NCBI RefSeq assembly: GCF_050948215.1
Contig: NC_135158.1
Span: 11,207,822 to 11,271,821, forward strand
From: Halictus rubicundus
Lineage: Eukaryota > Arthropoda > Insecta > Hymenoptera > Halictidae
Reading direction: 5' to 3'
DNA: 64,000 bases
Position numbers and translations under genes: made by a program. The notes beneath the pieces are model-generated. The model was not told the DNA's origin. It ran no database searches and saw only the letters and a list, made by a program, of their open reading frames with translations. This document shows positions 50,696 through 62,669 of this stretch, one piece after another (positions within the stretch are counted from its first letter, which is position 1; each line of letters starts with the position of its first letter).

Positions 50696-50945
50696 TTAAC
50701 CCTTAGCACTCGAATGGCGACTATAAGGCGCCACTAAAAATTGCTGTATCATTATCCAAATTATTTTTAACACTATTAAATTTGTTTGTATGTAATAAAT
50801 GACTAAACACGTGTCAGTATTGTACGAGTAAAATGCACCATTTCCATATGTATAACACAACAAAAAATATATAGAAGGGAAATATTCTAAGTCAGAAGAA
50901 ATGTTTCGTTTTGGAGTTAAAATACCTTCGAGTGCAAAGGGTTAA
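50696..50945 (+). mobile_element. TTAA-type MITE, CCCTTAGCACTCGAA family, copy 3
   Basis: TTAA at 50696-50699 and 50942-50945. The left end is TTAACCCTTAGCACTCGAAT and the right end CTTCGAGTGCAAAGGGTTAA. It is collinear with 3785-3996 but has about 40 extra bases in the middle. Non-coding, 250 bp. Confidence 0.88.
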
Positions 50946-53900
50946 CAGTGGGGGTGCGAGAGAAGTTTCAAATTTTCGGTGGAAAATTTATTTTTGAATG
51001 AATCGTGCAATAGATGTAATGTTCTAAATAAAGAAATAGAAACGCATCTTTCAAGGGGGTGCTACTTGTCAACAAGAGCGTATAGAAACCTTTAAAGACA
51101 AATGAAATGTGGGTACCCAAGTATTGACCTAAGGGTTGAAACTGCACCGATAATATTTCCGCGGCGTTGTTGGCGCAATAGTCGAAAACGTTGCATAAAT
51201 AAAACATGCAGGCTGGACGCGATCAGTATTGAATGTAATGAAAGTAAGCCGGTAAAACGCCAAACGACGCTCGACCCTCGCCGACGCGCGCGACCGTCTG
51301 TGTAATTTAATGCCGGGTAAATACGCCAAGCGGAGAGTAGTTTTGCACTGTAATCTAGATGAATCTGCTGGAAGAGCCACTCCCAACGGGCATAGGCTCC
51401 CGTCAATTACAAAACGACCGTAAAGGGATGCCCAGCCATACTTTCACGCTACCTTCTTATCTGTCTCTTCGATGGAGCACTATACAGATATTTAATAAAT
51501 GTGTACGTTCCAAACAGTTCTTTGACCCGGACAACCCTTCACTACACTAGAATTCTGTGAAATTGTCGCTATAAATGTAACTAAACATTTCTGGTATTTT
51601 ACAACCATTGAAAATACCTTCTCGTCATTTCAAATCGAACAGTTATAATTCTTCATTTTACGACGCGGATAAATGTCAGGAATGGTGCTTCTTAAAATTT
51701 TTACTAGTACATATCTATAAAAGTATACCACTTGCAGCTACGTGCATATAAGCAACGATACCCTTAAGTTCGTATCTCACGTTACGTCCGGATATGACAT
51801 AAAAAATTATAGTTGTAAATAATAATTCAATCCTGCGAGGGTCTGGCATTTATTTTGCGGTTTTACAACGCGAGAGGGAGTTCGAGCGGTTTCATAAGTA
51901 GAATGCGGCTAAGCCTAGGTCCCAACTGAAAATAAGAGACGTCGCGATATTTTTCGAATGTGGGGAGACGTTCCGGTTGGAAATTTATCTTCTCGTAATA
52001 GCAACGTGGCAATGCCGTTTTCCGGGTGTTGTCACGTCCCGTTCGTACCCGTACGTGTATGCCTCTTTGTCTTCTTCCTTCTTTTTTCCCAGCCGTACCC
52101 CTACATCCCTCTGGGATTCGGCCGTGTCCGCGCTATAATGGCATTTCGTGTCTCCGCATTACACTTGCCGCCTCGCCTCGTACTACACGTCCCCCTGCGT
52201 TTTACACCGCCGTCTTATTTGTTTCCTCCTCAAAATATATCACAAATTTTCTTTGTCCGTCTGGCATCGAGGGCCATGCCTGACGAAACAACCGCGGATG
52301 ATCGGTCCAGCGAATGAACAACGCTTTAACCAAAAAAAGATATTCCCGTGGTTCGACAACGTCTGTATCGTTGCAGAAAAATAACGCATCTCCAACGATT
52401 TACTTTGACTTTTGGTTTGGATAAGTACCGATCTATAGATATTCGAAAACGCAAGAATAGCCGTTTACGACGAAACAGTGATTTTCAAGGAAGAAAGTTC
52501 TATTGCGAGGTCGTCTTTAAAAGACTCATTATCCATGAAAATGTTACGCTTCGCGAAACCTAAGCTACAAAGAAGATTTTATTTCCACGAAAAAAAAATT
52601 GGAGAGGCGACTCCTCGAGCCTCGTCCATCTTCGTCCACTTTACGAAGCTGTAGAGGCTGCGATTTTTCTTATTTCACATTGAAATTACGATTCTTAATT
52701 TTTCTCTTTTCCTCTTTCGTGTTCCTTCTGTCGACTGTCCAGTAAATTTCTTATACCGAATTTTTAATTAGCCATTGCGTATTCCTGCTCATCCTTCCTT
52801 TCTCCCTTTTTCTGGACGTGTGCGTTTGAATTAGTGACGTCAGAAACCAGACGAATCAATTGTTCTTTTATTCAAACTGAAAAAATGCAACTAAGCACGG
52901 ATACATTCGTGCGCAGATATCTTTCTATAATTTATACGATACTGGACGTAAGATAATTCAGAATTGTTGATTTTAAACGCAGAATCCTCTTGTTTATATT
53001 CGTGAACAATTATTCAGAATTAATGCAAGTTCTGATTCATTTTTTGTCAGCTTTCGTCTTACAAATATGAGAAAGGGCATAAGTGGTTAGCAACTTTGTC
53101 ATCGTTTTTAATCCCGGCCCTTATCCCGTATCGGCTTTCGTTTATCTCGCGAGCACCTTTTATTTCTCGATTTTTCTCGTACGTTGAATAAACGCGCGGA
53201 CGTATTCTTGCTTGTGCTCTTTTTCGTTCCTTTTCCGACTTGGGCGCGCAGCCATGCCCTATGTACTTTGTAGACCCAGCCGTTGCGCCAATTACGCGTG
53301 CTCGCATTCCACTCGCTCGGATTCAGTAGCTTCATCAATGAAATTGATTCGTTTGGTCCGCTTCCAGCACAAGTACACGCGCCGCGTGTCATAGCGGTAA
53401 CTCCGACAGAAGTTATCGAGCATATGTTCAAACGATTTACGTGCAATTCGATTCTGCTGTTTTCTATTCCGAGTATTAAAACCCCGCCATCCTTTATGCC
53501 CTGTGTGTCTTGGAAGCGTGTACAAACCAGAGATCGAAGCGATCTTTTGTTTCCAAAAAGATCCTGTACCAACTTTATTCCTTAACAAGTATCTTCGTGA
53601 AATCGACATGTTACAATCGGATAATAAAGGTTCTATGAAAACAATTTATTTAGAACGTGGAATCGTTTTAATTTCTTATTACGCAATTTGCAATATTTCA
53701 TAGTAGTGCTTTAATTAACAATATGCCGCGTGGTTTCACTCGTCGTTCTATCGAGGTTGAGTTATCGTCACGAAATCTGGTGTCATCGACTCCACGGAAA
53801 TTATCTAAGCAATAAATAAAACTTGCCGAAGGGTGATATAAACTACAACTTCCTGCCGCGGGAACGGTTGATAACAAATTTTATGTGCTCGCGCCTGGTC

Positions 53901-54223
53901 ACGCGATTCCCACGATTGTTAGGGAATTTTTTGTTCATCTGGCCACTGACCCGAATCCATTAACGAAATAATAAAAACCCCACCCATTGTCACAGGAACG
54001 TTACGAAAACGTCCGGACGCGTGTCAACAACCCCTATCCGAACGTGTTCATAGGTGCGTGCAAACACACGTATCGAAACAGCATGATGTCTTCTTTAAGG
54101 GATATTTATTGCCTGTCCAATCCCACGTTCTATACTTTATTACGATTTTAGTTACCTAATTAAGCTGTAAGCGAACGAAACTTTGTTTCCCGATATTAAC
54201 GAACGAGCTTTTATCTCGAAGTT

Positions 54224-54285
54224 GCTAGACTGTGGATCTTTACAAAAAATAAAATTTATCTGCATCAATTGCAAGAGATGGAAGC
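54224..54285 (+). repeat. Solo end of the AGACTGCGGAT repeat family
   Basis: CTAGACTGTGGATCTTTACA is followed by AAAATAAAATTTATCTGCAT and CAATTGCAAG. It is collinear with the left part of 57771-58010 and with 62939-63000. No right end was found. Confidence 0.5.
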
Positions 54286-54500
54286 CAGATACAGATTTAC
54301 TTCTCTCTTGAATAATTTTAACACGTTGAAATATTCTTTAATTATCTTAGTTTTTCTCCTGTTTTAACATGAAATAAAAATTGAAAAAAATTAAATGCGT
54401 GACAGTGAGTATTCCTCCAACTTTCTTGCATTTTACAGATCCTAATCAAATTTGTTACAATGAATATACTAACGTAAAAATTCATTTTAAAACCTGAACA

Positions 54501-55063
54501 AATGGGTATACAAGGTAATGAAAATGCTGATAGAGCAGCCAAATTAGCAGCCTGCAACACAAAAATGAAACAAATCACCCATTATACCAGACTAAACGAT
54601 CTTAAAAACCACCTAAATGAAATTTTTAGGAAACAGGTATTTGACAAAATTAAAAGGGATTATATACAAAAATATCATAATGAAGGAGCGGATTTTGAGT
54701 GGCACAAATTTCCAAGTCCAGTAGATCGTCAAATTCAAACTTCAAGTTCTAGAATCAGAATTGGGCACTCAGAAATAACCCATTCATTTTTGTTAAATAA
54801 GAAAGAAAATACGATCTGCGATATATGTAAAGTACCAATTAACGTAAACCACCTAATAATAGAATGCAAAAAATATGAGAATGAAAGGAAAAATGCTAAG
54901 TTGCCTAGATCCTTACCCATTCTGTTAAGTTCTAAGGAGTATATCGCCGGTCTTGCCAAGTATATCAAGGATACAAATATGTATAATATATTGTAAGAAA
55001 ATGTACCGTGTTGCTAACGACCTTTGATGTTGAAGCAACATTAAACAATTAAATTATATATAT
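54501..55063 (+). mobile_element. 5'-truncated non-LTR retrotransposon insertion
   Basis: The insertion lies inside the MITE, with AAAT at 54500-54503 and 55064-55067 as the likely target duplication. It contains the 3' end of an ORF2, a short 3' tail (54997-55040) and an A/T-rich terminus (AATTAAATTATATATATA). Severe 5' truncation, a short target duplication and an A/T-rich 3' end are the usual signs of target-primed reverse transcription. Confidence 0.85.
54502..54996 (+). pseudogene. Non-LTR retrotransposon ORF2 C-terminus (RNase H end and zinc knuckle)
   Basis: The 164-residue frame starts at the truncation point. Residues 2-14 (GIQGNENADRAAK) are the last conserved block of the RNase H domain, including its final catalytic Asp. 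Residues 84-98 hold an RIRIGHSEITHSFLL motif common near the C-terminus of I/Jockey-type elements. A C-X2-C-X7-H-X4-C zinc knuckle lies at residues 106-122. The frame then ends at TAA. Reverse transcriptase, endonuclease and ORF1 are missing. The apparent ATG is partly target-site sequence and not a real start. The frame has no internal stop, so the insertion is probably not ancient. Confidence 0.9.
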
Positions 55064-56193
55064 AAATAATTCCGTCACCCACAAACGGGTGACACGGCAG
55101 TCAACATTTTTATTATAAATGTAAAAAGTTCTGTATTCCTGAAATGGAAATAATTTCCAACACTTCTATGGCAAACCATCTGCATTTCAATACTACGTGT
55201 GATAAAATCCTTTATAAAAACGACAAAAATTCAGTGTAGCTACACATTGATATAAAAATTGTTTTTGATGTAACCCCAGCAATGTACCTATACGAGTGTC
55301 TCCAACAATTTGATCAGCCACAGTACATTATAAACATTTAAGCGGCAACGTCACAACAAACAAACACGCTGGTCATACGATAGGTCCCTTTGCAAGTCGC
55401 AACGACTATAAAGCCGATAGACAACAAACGTCCTCCTATTTGTCGGCCTGGCTCCGAGGGGGTTGGACCCATTAAAAACCGTAGGGCTACATTGTCGTCT
55501 GCAATACGATCGAATAAGCATTTCGCCGGATGATCGAAAGAACACGGTTTGCGTCGTGGTTGGAGGGTTTCCAGCGTATTGGAAAGCCTAGCTATTCGCT
55601 TCTATGCCGGCGCGTTAACGCTTCGTGGGCGGTGGTAAGGGGGTGGCGAGGGGGCCACAAAATAAACTTAGGCATGTTTGCCGAGCAATCAAATATATGA
55701 GTGGAAAGTCTCGCAGGCGTTATCGATTGGATCGAACCGGCTAGGCTGTGGCAGAGCGCGGGGGCGAGGAGAGGAAAGAGAGAACACTGAAACGGGGGTA
55801 ACAGGGGGTGGCAAAGAGAGAGAGAGAGAGGGTGAGAAGGGGTCGTCGGAGGGTTCGAGACGAAATAGGAACGGGGAAGATCCACGGGACTATATAGTCG
55901 ACATCGTCGGTAGCGGAGGGCCGGAGCGGTTTGTCCAGTGTTTGTTGTTCGCCGTTGTTCAAGGGGCCAAACATAGATTTCGAGCCGGCGAGAAGGACAG
56001 ACGCAGAGACACAGCACAGACAAACAATATGTACATACGTACCCGCCGGTGTACGTATACTTCATATACCGATGGTGGTTATGCGCATGTGTATGTACAC
56101 CGATCCGTACATATGTACGCCGCGGAGACACGTGCGCGTATGTATGCACGCACTCGGGATGGGGGCTCGCACACACGTGTTCACGCGCGCGCG

Positions 56194-56237
56194 CACATAC
56201 ATACATACATACATACATACATACATACATACATACA
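56194..56237 (+). repeat. (CATA)n microsatellite
   Basis: About eleven tandem CATA units, preceded by CG dinucleotides and followed by ACACATGCACACG. Confidence 0.95.
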
Positions 56238-56506
56238 CACATGCACACGTACATGGATATAAGCACGCGAACTTTGGAGAAATTCGAGTCTTTTATTTCC
56301 GTGCGACCTTACTCCCGTCTGCTTCGAAGCGGCGGAGAAAAATCTCAGGAGCGCATCGTCTTCGAGAGATTTCGCTTGCACAAGAAAGAACAGCGGGGTG
56401 AGCCAGAACGCTTTGGAAGCTCGGACAAATTCTTACGATGTCGGTGAGCGACAGGGGTTGAATCGCAAGAAAACCTTGTCCACGGACCTACGCTGCCCTG
56501 CTCTCT

Positions 56507-56560
56507 CCTCTCTCCTCTCTTCTCTCTCTCTCTCCTCTCTCTCTCCCTCTCTTTCTCTCG
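56507..56560 (+). repeat. Imperfect CT-rich microsatellite
   Basis: CTCTCTCCTCTC repeats interrupted by single T and CC. Confidence 0.85.
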
Positions 56561-56794
56561 CTTTACCGACAAGTTTCGACGTTCTTTGCTATTCTTCTCG
56601 CAAATTCCTCAATAGAATACGCCCCGATTCTACCCGGACACTTAAAATAGTTTTTACCCCGAGGGAAACTGAAATTTATTGTGTCGCGGAAATGATAACA
56701 CTCGAGAACGATTTTAGCCGTGTCCGTTGAACGGCCAAGTTTATTTAGCGAATTCAGGCTACACCACATGATTAACCACCCTCGACTTGCAATT

Positions 56795-57107
56795 GGATTG
56801 CGGATTTTATGCATTCATCAGAATTAGAGAATAGCAGAAAAGATCGTAGAACAACTCCATTGTTTCATACATCAACATGCACAAAATATTTAAAGCTGAT
56901 CGCAGAAGAAATTATCGAGATAGTTACATTTTTAATACTGAATCCTCATCGGTTATTTGCGTACATCGAATGAGTCGTTTAAATAAAAATACTGCTACAT
57001 TGTTTCGAGCTCTATAAAATTATTAAGAAGTGAAATAAATGTAGCTCGTCTATCTTGGATTGAATACAGGAAATTTTTATTTTACATGAAAATCCGCAGT
57101 CTGCTAA
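56795..57107. mobile_element. Possible second AGACTGCGGAT-family element
   Basis: The right end TTTTTATTTTACATGAAAAT, continuing CCGCAGTCTGCTA, matches the family well. The proposed left end, GGATTGCGGATTTTATGCAT at about 56796, is weaker. Non-coding. Confidence 0.35.
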
Positions 57108-57770
57108 CAACAGTGAGTTAAACTGGTGATGAAGGTTCAAACAGAATCTAGTAGATATGTGGTTATTAACATAAAAACACAAATGGTTAAAATGACCGTC
57201 ATGACGTCAGACAACAAAAAACGATAACAGCAAATTAACCTGATCTTCCTTTTGGAAATGCTAAAACAAAATAAATAAGTTTATGCATGCGATAAAGCTT
57301 CGAAAATAAAAATAACGGTTAGTTTAAAGTGGCCTTTCTCGCTGGTCAGTGGCATTTAAATACCGATCGCAAGTTGAAGAGTAGGATATCGAAGACTAGA
57401 AGAATTGCGAGGAGATTTCAAAAAGTTCACCGGCTCCTGAAACAGAGATAGGCGGGACTTTATCATGTCATATACCAGCAGGTACGAGGGTAAGTGCCCT
57501 CTTTTCGCTCCAATTCCCTTCAATCCTGCTCCAGCCTATCTCAGCTAGGGCATGGTTATCGAAACTCATTTATATTTCTGAACCCGTTCACCCATTCAAA
57601 TTCGAGAACTCAACAATTACCCCGATAATTCCGATAAATGTAAAGCTATACCTTCCGGGGTAATTAATATTCTTCTCGTCTTGCGATAAAAGCATTAAAT
57701 TCACCATTATCGTATTTCGTTGCATTTTAATGCCGTGTTCTACGTAATCTCGCGCACAACCATATTTATA

Positions 57771-58010
57771 AGTGGACCGTGGACCTTTATGCAAAATAAA
57801 AATTGTTCCTATCAATCGCAAGCTGCAGGAGCTACATAGACATTTCATTTCTTTCCGAAAACAGAATTGAAACTGAATTGAATTTGAAAACGGAACTGGG
57901 ATAAGGGATTTTTTCTAAATGGAATTTTAAAAATATTACAGAAAGAACGGTTCCTGTGTCTTACGATTGAAGCTGACAATTTTTATTTTGCATGAAGATC
58001 GGCAGTCTAC
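57771..58010. mobile_element. AGACTGCGGAT-family inverted-repeat element (MITE)
   Basis: The left end AGTGGACCGTGGACCTTTAT, continuing GCAAAATAAAAATTGT, is complementary to the right end ACAATTTTTATTTTGCATGA, continuing AGATCGGCAGTCTAC. The best block, GCAAAATAAAAATTGT, is perfect. Length 240 bp, non-coding. Partial copies lie at 7420, 10224, 54224, 57070 and 62939. The superfamily is not determined. Confidence 0.65.
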
Positions 58011-58764
58011 TCGTTAGAGTCGATACGATGCAAGGACATCGTCTCTGAAAAGTTCAATTATGTTTAGTACTTTATGCCACCGAAAAATTATTTGCAGAAG
58101 CAGAACGACAGGACTAATACTCGCGAATATTCACGAATATTGTCTGACGAATGGCTGCAAATAGAAGTAATTTTTCAAGATCGTTTCCTCGGCGTGGTAC
58201 GCGCCATCGTGGCTCTAAACGAGGAATGGTGCGCCGGATTACCGAGCGTTTCTCTGTTCGTGGTAAACATCTTTTATTAAGTGCATTTTGCGCTCCAGCG
58301 GTGCGTCAATTTTTCAAAGCACCCTCAAGTTCTTTGTCTTCGTGTCTCCATCTAACTATATAACGATAAGCGCACGTGGTGGAGAGTAGAGGCGATTAAT
58401 CGTTCCGTCATCGCCGGGGATAATCTGAACTGCGTGACAATGGCGGTAACGGAACTACTTTCATTCTTTTTCCGCGATTCCACCTCGGAATTAAAATGGT
58501 TCTCACTTCTTCCGAGTGTGTGTCTGTGTGCGCGTGTGCGCGTGGGTATGCAGGCGCGCGCGTAGTATCCCGTGAACTTCCAATCGTAAAATGAGACCGA
58601 AGAAATGAGAAATGGAAGTTTTATGTGTCATCAGACTTACGACAACTACGTAGCGTACAAGGCGAAATGAAATTTATCAGACAACCGACTAATTCGTTTA
58701 TTTGTTCACGATCCAGGGGATTACTCGAACGAGAATTAACCGGAGACATTTATTTCCGTTTCAG

Positions 58765-58844
58765 GCTGTGCATTCGTAAAACTTTCGTCACATCAGGAAG
58801 CGCTAGCAGCAATCAATTCCTTACACGGTAGCCAAACTATGCTG
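58765..58844 (+). CDS. bru3: CELF RRM2 exon, C-terminal half with RNP1 (80 nt)
   Basis: Seen: the acceptor TTTATTTCCGTTTCAG precedes GCTGTGCATTCG; the exon ends ACTATGCTG before the donor GTGAGT. After the G carried from 23165 it reads GCAFVKLSSHQEALAAINSL, then HGSQTML, ending in phase 0. RNP1 is RGCAFVKL (beta-3); helix 2 is HQEALAAINSLHG. Known: the CELF exon at this place is exactly 80 nt and ends ...HGSQTMP, followed by GASSSLVVKFADT. Odd: RNP1 position 8 is Leu where the family usually has Phe or Tyr, and the last residue is Leu for Pro. Both may be lineage variation. The canonical next exon was not found in the remaining 5.1 kb. Confidence 0.95.
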
Positions 58845-59011
58845 GTGAGTATCGATCATATTTTATTTCAATAAACACTTTGCTCGTGGTTGCAAAGTTT
58901 TTTCTTGTGAATATAGTTTCTTTATACGTAGCCTATGCGTAACTTGAACAGTGTCGATGATCGCAATATTAGTAATTTATGCCTTGCAGTGGATAAACGA
59001 CTCTAGTTTCT

Positions 59012-59308
59012 TTAACACTTTGACTGCCAAACTGGAGACCTCAAAAATTCCATAAAATCAAAACAAGTTATTTAATCAAATAAAAATTGAAAAAATTAAA
59101 TGTATGATATTGAGTAGTCCTCCAGCTTTCTTGCATTTTACAGATCCTAATTAAATTTGGTACAATGAACATATTGACTATGAATAGTCAACAATAGACA
59201 GTACAATAGTCAGTACTTAATGAATATATTAACGTAAAAATTCATTTTAAAACCAGGACAAATAATTCCGTCGCCCACATATGGGTGACATGGCAGTCAA
59301 CGTGTTAA
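59012..59308 (+). mobile_element. TTAA-type MITE (GACTGCCA family), most complete copy
   Basis: TTAA at 59012-59015 and 59305-59308. The left end TTAACACTTTGACTGCCA and the right end TGGCAGTCAACGTGTTAA are an 18-base inverted repeat with one mismatch. Near the right end is the near-palindrome GTCGCCCACATATGGGTGAC. 297 bp, non-coding. A short internal repeat near 59175-59225 (ATAGTCA..ATAGTCAG) is absent from the other copies. piggyBac-like by target site. Confidence 0.92.
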
Positions 59309-61029
59309 ATCGAAATGAATTACGAAGAGCAGAATCATAATTTATTAGAAAATATAAGAAAGAAAAGAAAGATGAACAAATGCGAAATGTCAGGGGAATA
59401 CTTATTAAGAAATAACATAAAAGACGAACTATCCCTTTCTTCCGGCCAGTGAGACTAGAAATTGAAAAAGGTTAGAGGGGGAAAGCTTCCAGAATTAGCA
59501 TAGCAAATGGCGCTGAAAATAATACACACAATGAAATGCGCCGTGGATTCATGGACGGTCATTCTCCCGAGCAGTTAAAGCGTGGAGAATAGACAGCCGT
59601 AGTAATGGCTGTTGTGCTTGTAAATATCCCGTGCCTGCAATCTAATGACTGGCCAAACAGAAATCTGCATAACACTTGGAGAAGTGTGGGCCGCCTCCTT
59701 CTTCTTCGACGAATCCCTCTCCCTTCCCTTCTGTCAAACCACCAAACTTTCTCAGCTTAGGGTCGGACCACGAATTCCCAGTTGTAATTGAATTGTCAGT
59801 GAGTTCCGTCCAGGATTCCACCTGCTGATTGACGAAAGTTCGCAAAGCCGCTTCCCGAACTTGACCACACGACATTCCTCTACCACCCTCATCGTTGTTA
59901 TCGCGCAGCAGTCACTCGCCGACTGCCGTTCACGTATCCAGCTTCGAAGCTTTCATTTATTAACAATACCGCGTCTTAACACTGCAATTCGTTCGAAATC
60001 GTGCCACCCGAAATGCGTACAAACGGACAAATAATATAAACTATAGAATGAAATTTAACATAGAGAGCACGAAACATGTATTATCAATATAACATAAATA
60101 TAATCAACATAATACGTATAATAAAATTTATTTGAGATTTAAAAATCACTAAAATTATCGTGTTACGAATACAATCACTTTTCAATTATTCTCCTACCAA
60201 TTTGAAAGTTTGTAGTTTCTAAAATTGAGCCCCGCCAGAAGCCAAAGAACATTCGAGTTCACAGGATTGCGCAACTAGATTGCTTATAATACTAACTCGA
60301 AGAAGCCTACAAGCATCGATGATTAACTGCGCCAACCAGAAACCTCACTAATTTCGGCGCCGGAATTAATTATTGGTTAACATCACATGATTCGAAGTTG
60401 CGGAAGCTCTACGCGAATGTTTGTTTTATTTCTCGAGTTTGCAGAATGAAACTTCTAATACAGGGTTTATTCGAAGCTAATATGATTTCTAAAGTTATCA
60501 GTACGGTCGAGTTTTCCTTGCTTTTTTTTGTAAACGAAATGCATTGACGATTGCAAAATGAAAAGCCTTCAATCACAAATAGTGAACGACCATGACAGTG
60601 TCGTAAATTTGATCCGCTGGGCTTCAACGCGTAATGGGTCGGGTCGACGATTAACGTCGGACCGTCGTTTTATTAGCTATCAGTGATCGATTGAACGCGC
60701 GATGACAGAATGACAATTAGAGAGTATGTCCGTTGAGAATGGAATGTACGGCAGAGCCTCCCGTATCCGAACTAATGGGAAGATATATGCATTCCGATAA
60801 AGGAATGTTCGCATCGTGGAAAAAGCACGTTCGAGACATATATTTTTCATATAAATTACTGTATTTAATAGGAGAATATTCGAATGTTGGAATATTCAGA
60901 TAATTGTTTTGTACATAACTGATTAATATATTTCAACCTATGTTCATTCGTGAGAATAGTTGCTCATATTTTAAAAATTCCACTCCTTGTATGTAAAATA
61001 AAAATTAAAATATGTAATTTCAAACACAA

Positions 61030-61054
61030 ATTATATATATATATATATATATAT
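61030..61054. repeat. (TA)n microsatellite
   Basis: An alternating AT run of about 25 bases in an AT-rich stretch. Confidence 0.95.
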
Positions 61055-62669
61055 TATTAACTAAAATCGGTGATTTTGTTTAGAAGGATCTAATTTACAA
61101 CAGTGTTCTAATATTACAATACAATTAAAATGCGCAACTTTGAACAGTATACCAATAAATGTCCATTTATTACACACCAAGGTTGTATAAACCTTGTCAG
61201 CAAATCGAGCTGTAAAATATTGTTACTACAGTAAACTCCCCCTTACCCAGTACCGATGTAACCGGCTTCCGTTTCAACGGACCATATTTTCGTCGAGATT
61301 TTCTTCCGCCAATCGGATTTCCGGTGTCCATATTGGGAACGAATACAGTATACTGTAACGATCCTATAACAGTTTTGACTTCACTGCACGTCAATTTTTT
61401 TTTCCATGTAGATATTCCATAAACTTTTGTATGGGACGTATATATTCCCTAATCCATTTCACAACTAACAAATAATCTTTGCACGCGGATTTTGTTTCAT
61501 TCGGTAGAGAAATCTAACAATTTGTTGTAAAATAGGAGACGCTGACAGCAAACCATTTGAAAAGTGCACGATTCTCTTTCCGCTTTTCTGTAACGCGAGA
61601 AGAAAAGAGTTTTCTTCGCATTTTGCTGTTTCCTCGCCGTTAATTTACTCCGCTGCGTTTACAAAGAAATAAATATAGCCGAAACACGGAGAACATGGAA
61701 AATTCATGCACACTCGATACAGCTCGGTGTGTTCGACAATTGTTTCGATGTCCATCAGCGCGGGAGGAAAATAGAAAAAGACAATCGCGAATTTTCCAAT
61801 ATCAACGAGAGATTCCCCGTTCCGTGTCACGCGTCTGTCGCGTGTGCGAAATCACACATTGCGTCGACCTAAAAGGGTGAAGCGGAGCCAGACACGAGGC
61901 TGTTACGCGAATATTACTCGTTATAACGCTCTAATCCAATAACGGAATACAGGGAGAAATTGTGGGCACAGAAGAGGAACTTCAGGATCGTGCCAGGGAC
62001 CATTTGCCCTTAAAAGAGAAGCTGACATGACGCGGAACGTAATATGCAGATCGCTTAATTATCACAACGAATTATGGAAATTTTGACACGAACGTTACGA
62101 GATTTCGTCGCGACGCATCGGCTGCTGCTCCGAGGGCGCAAAAACGGAGCACGGAAGCAAGTCACGCAGTTTGCCCATTCATTAGGACGACTCTAGATTT
62201 GTTAGCATCGAAGGAACATTAATAATTGACGAACCCGTTTTCGGCTGAATAACCCACGAAATTGCACTCGCCAGAAAATTCTTATGTCTCCTCGGTTGAT
62301 GACTATTTGGACGATTTCCTAACAACCGCTGCTAAACGCATTCAAATCGTGTCTACAGTAATGCCTCGATTAAACAAGTAAATATCCTCGAAATTATATC
62401 ATGTTTGGACTCATTTTAATCAGAGAAATGTCACGAATATGTTGGTGAAAGTTTCATTGAAAAATTGTCAAGAATGAAAATGTTTTGTCTGTGAAACATT
62501 CCCGCTAAAATATGATACGTTTATTGCTACTTGCCATTGAATTTAACTTACCCTCTTTTCTGAAATTGAAGAAGGAAATCCTTCGACAGAAGCATTTCTT
62601 ATAACATCCCAGCAGACGATATCGCAACTCCCTAAGGGTAATTCGTTTTGGCTGCGTTCGCTCCAGTTT

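Larger units (their letters stand above)
54318..55110 (+). mobile_element. TTAA-type MITE (GACTGCCA family) split by a retrotransposon
   Basis: TTAACACGTTGA at 54318 and GGTGACACGGCAGTCAACA ending near 55106 are the two ends of the family seen intact at 59012-59308. The two halves (54318-54500 and 55064-55110) join in register with that copy at ACAAATAATTCCG. The right TTAA has decayed to TTTT. The intervening 0.56 kb is the retrotransposon fragment described separately. Confidence 0.82.
55600..56600. other. GC-rich, CpG-rich low-complexity patch
   Basis: About 1 kb of GC-rich sequence in an AT-rich intron. It contains AG-rich runs (55760-55870), mixed CA/TG/CG dinucleotides, an ACAT microsatellite (56194-56237) and CT runs. 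Overlapping frames of 132-224 codons on both strands are Arg/Thr/Tyr-rich or His/Cys-rich and look spurious. An internal promoter is possible but not shown. Confidence 0.5.
23166..58764 (+). other. CELF intron of 35.6 kb inside RRM2
   Basis: It separates the two halves of RRM2. Contents: a donor hairpin (23168-23206), CT/GA tracts (26251-26317, 37537-37569, 37841-37884), a long hairpin (31307-31427), transposon remnants (34652, 39389, 42034, 44511, 46759, 50696, 54318, 56795 and 57771) and a GC-rich patch (55600-56600). I see no nested host gene. The stretches 23207-26250, 26318-31306, 31428-34650, 35213-37536, 37885-39388, 40206-42030, 42700-44510, 44920-46758, 47944-50695 and 50946-54220 hold only unannotated sequence with scattered chance frames. 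Confidence 0.85.

Noticed and set aside
54501..54504. The ATG opening the 164-codon frame as a gene start
   Set aside because: It coincides with the retrotransposon truncation point and the AAAT target sequence, so it is not a natural start codon.
55592..56266. 224- and 194-codon frames on opposite strands
   Set aside because: Both are low-complexity translations of CA/TG/CG dinucleotides and CATA repeats.
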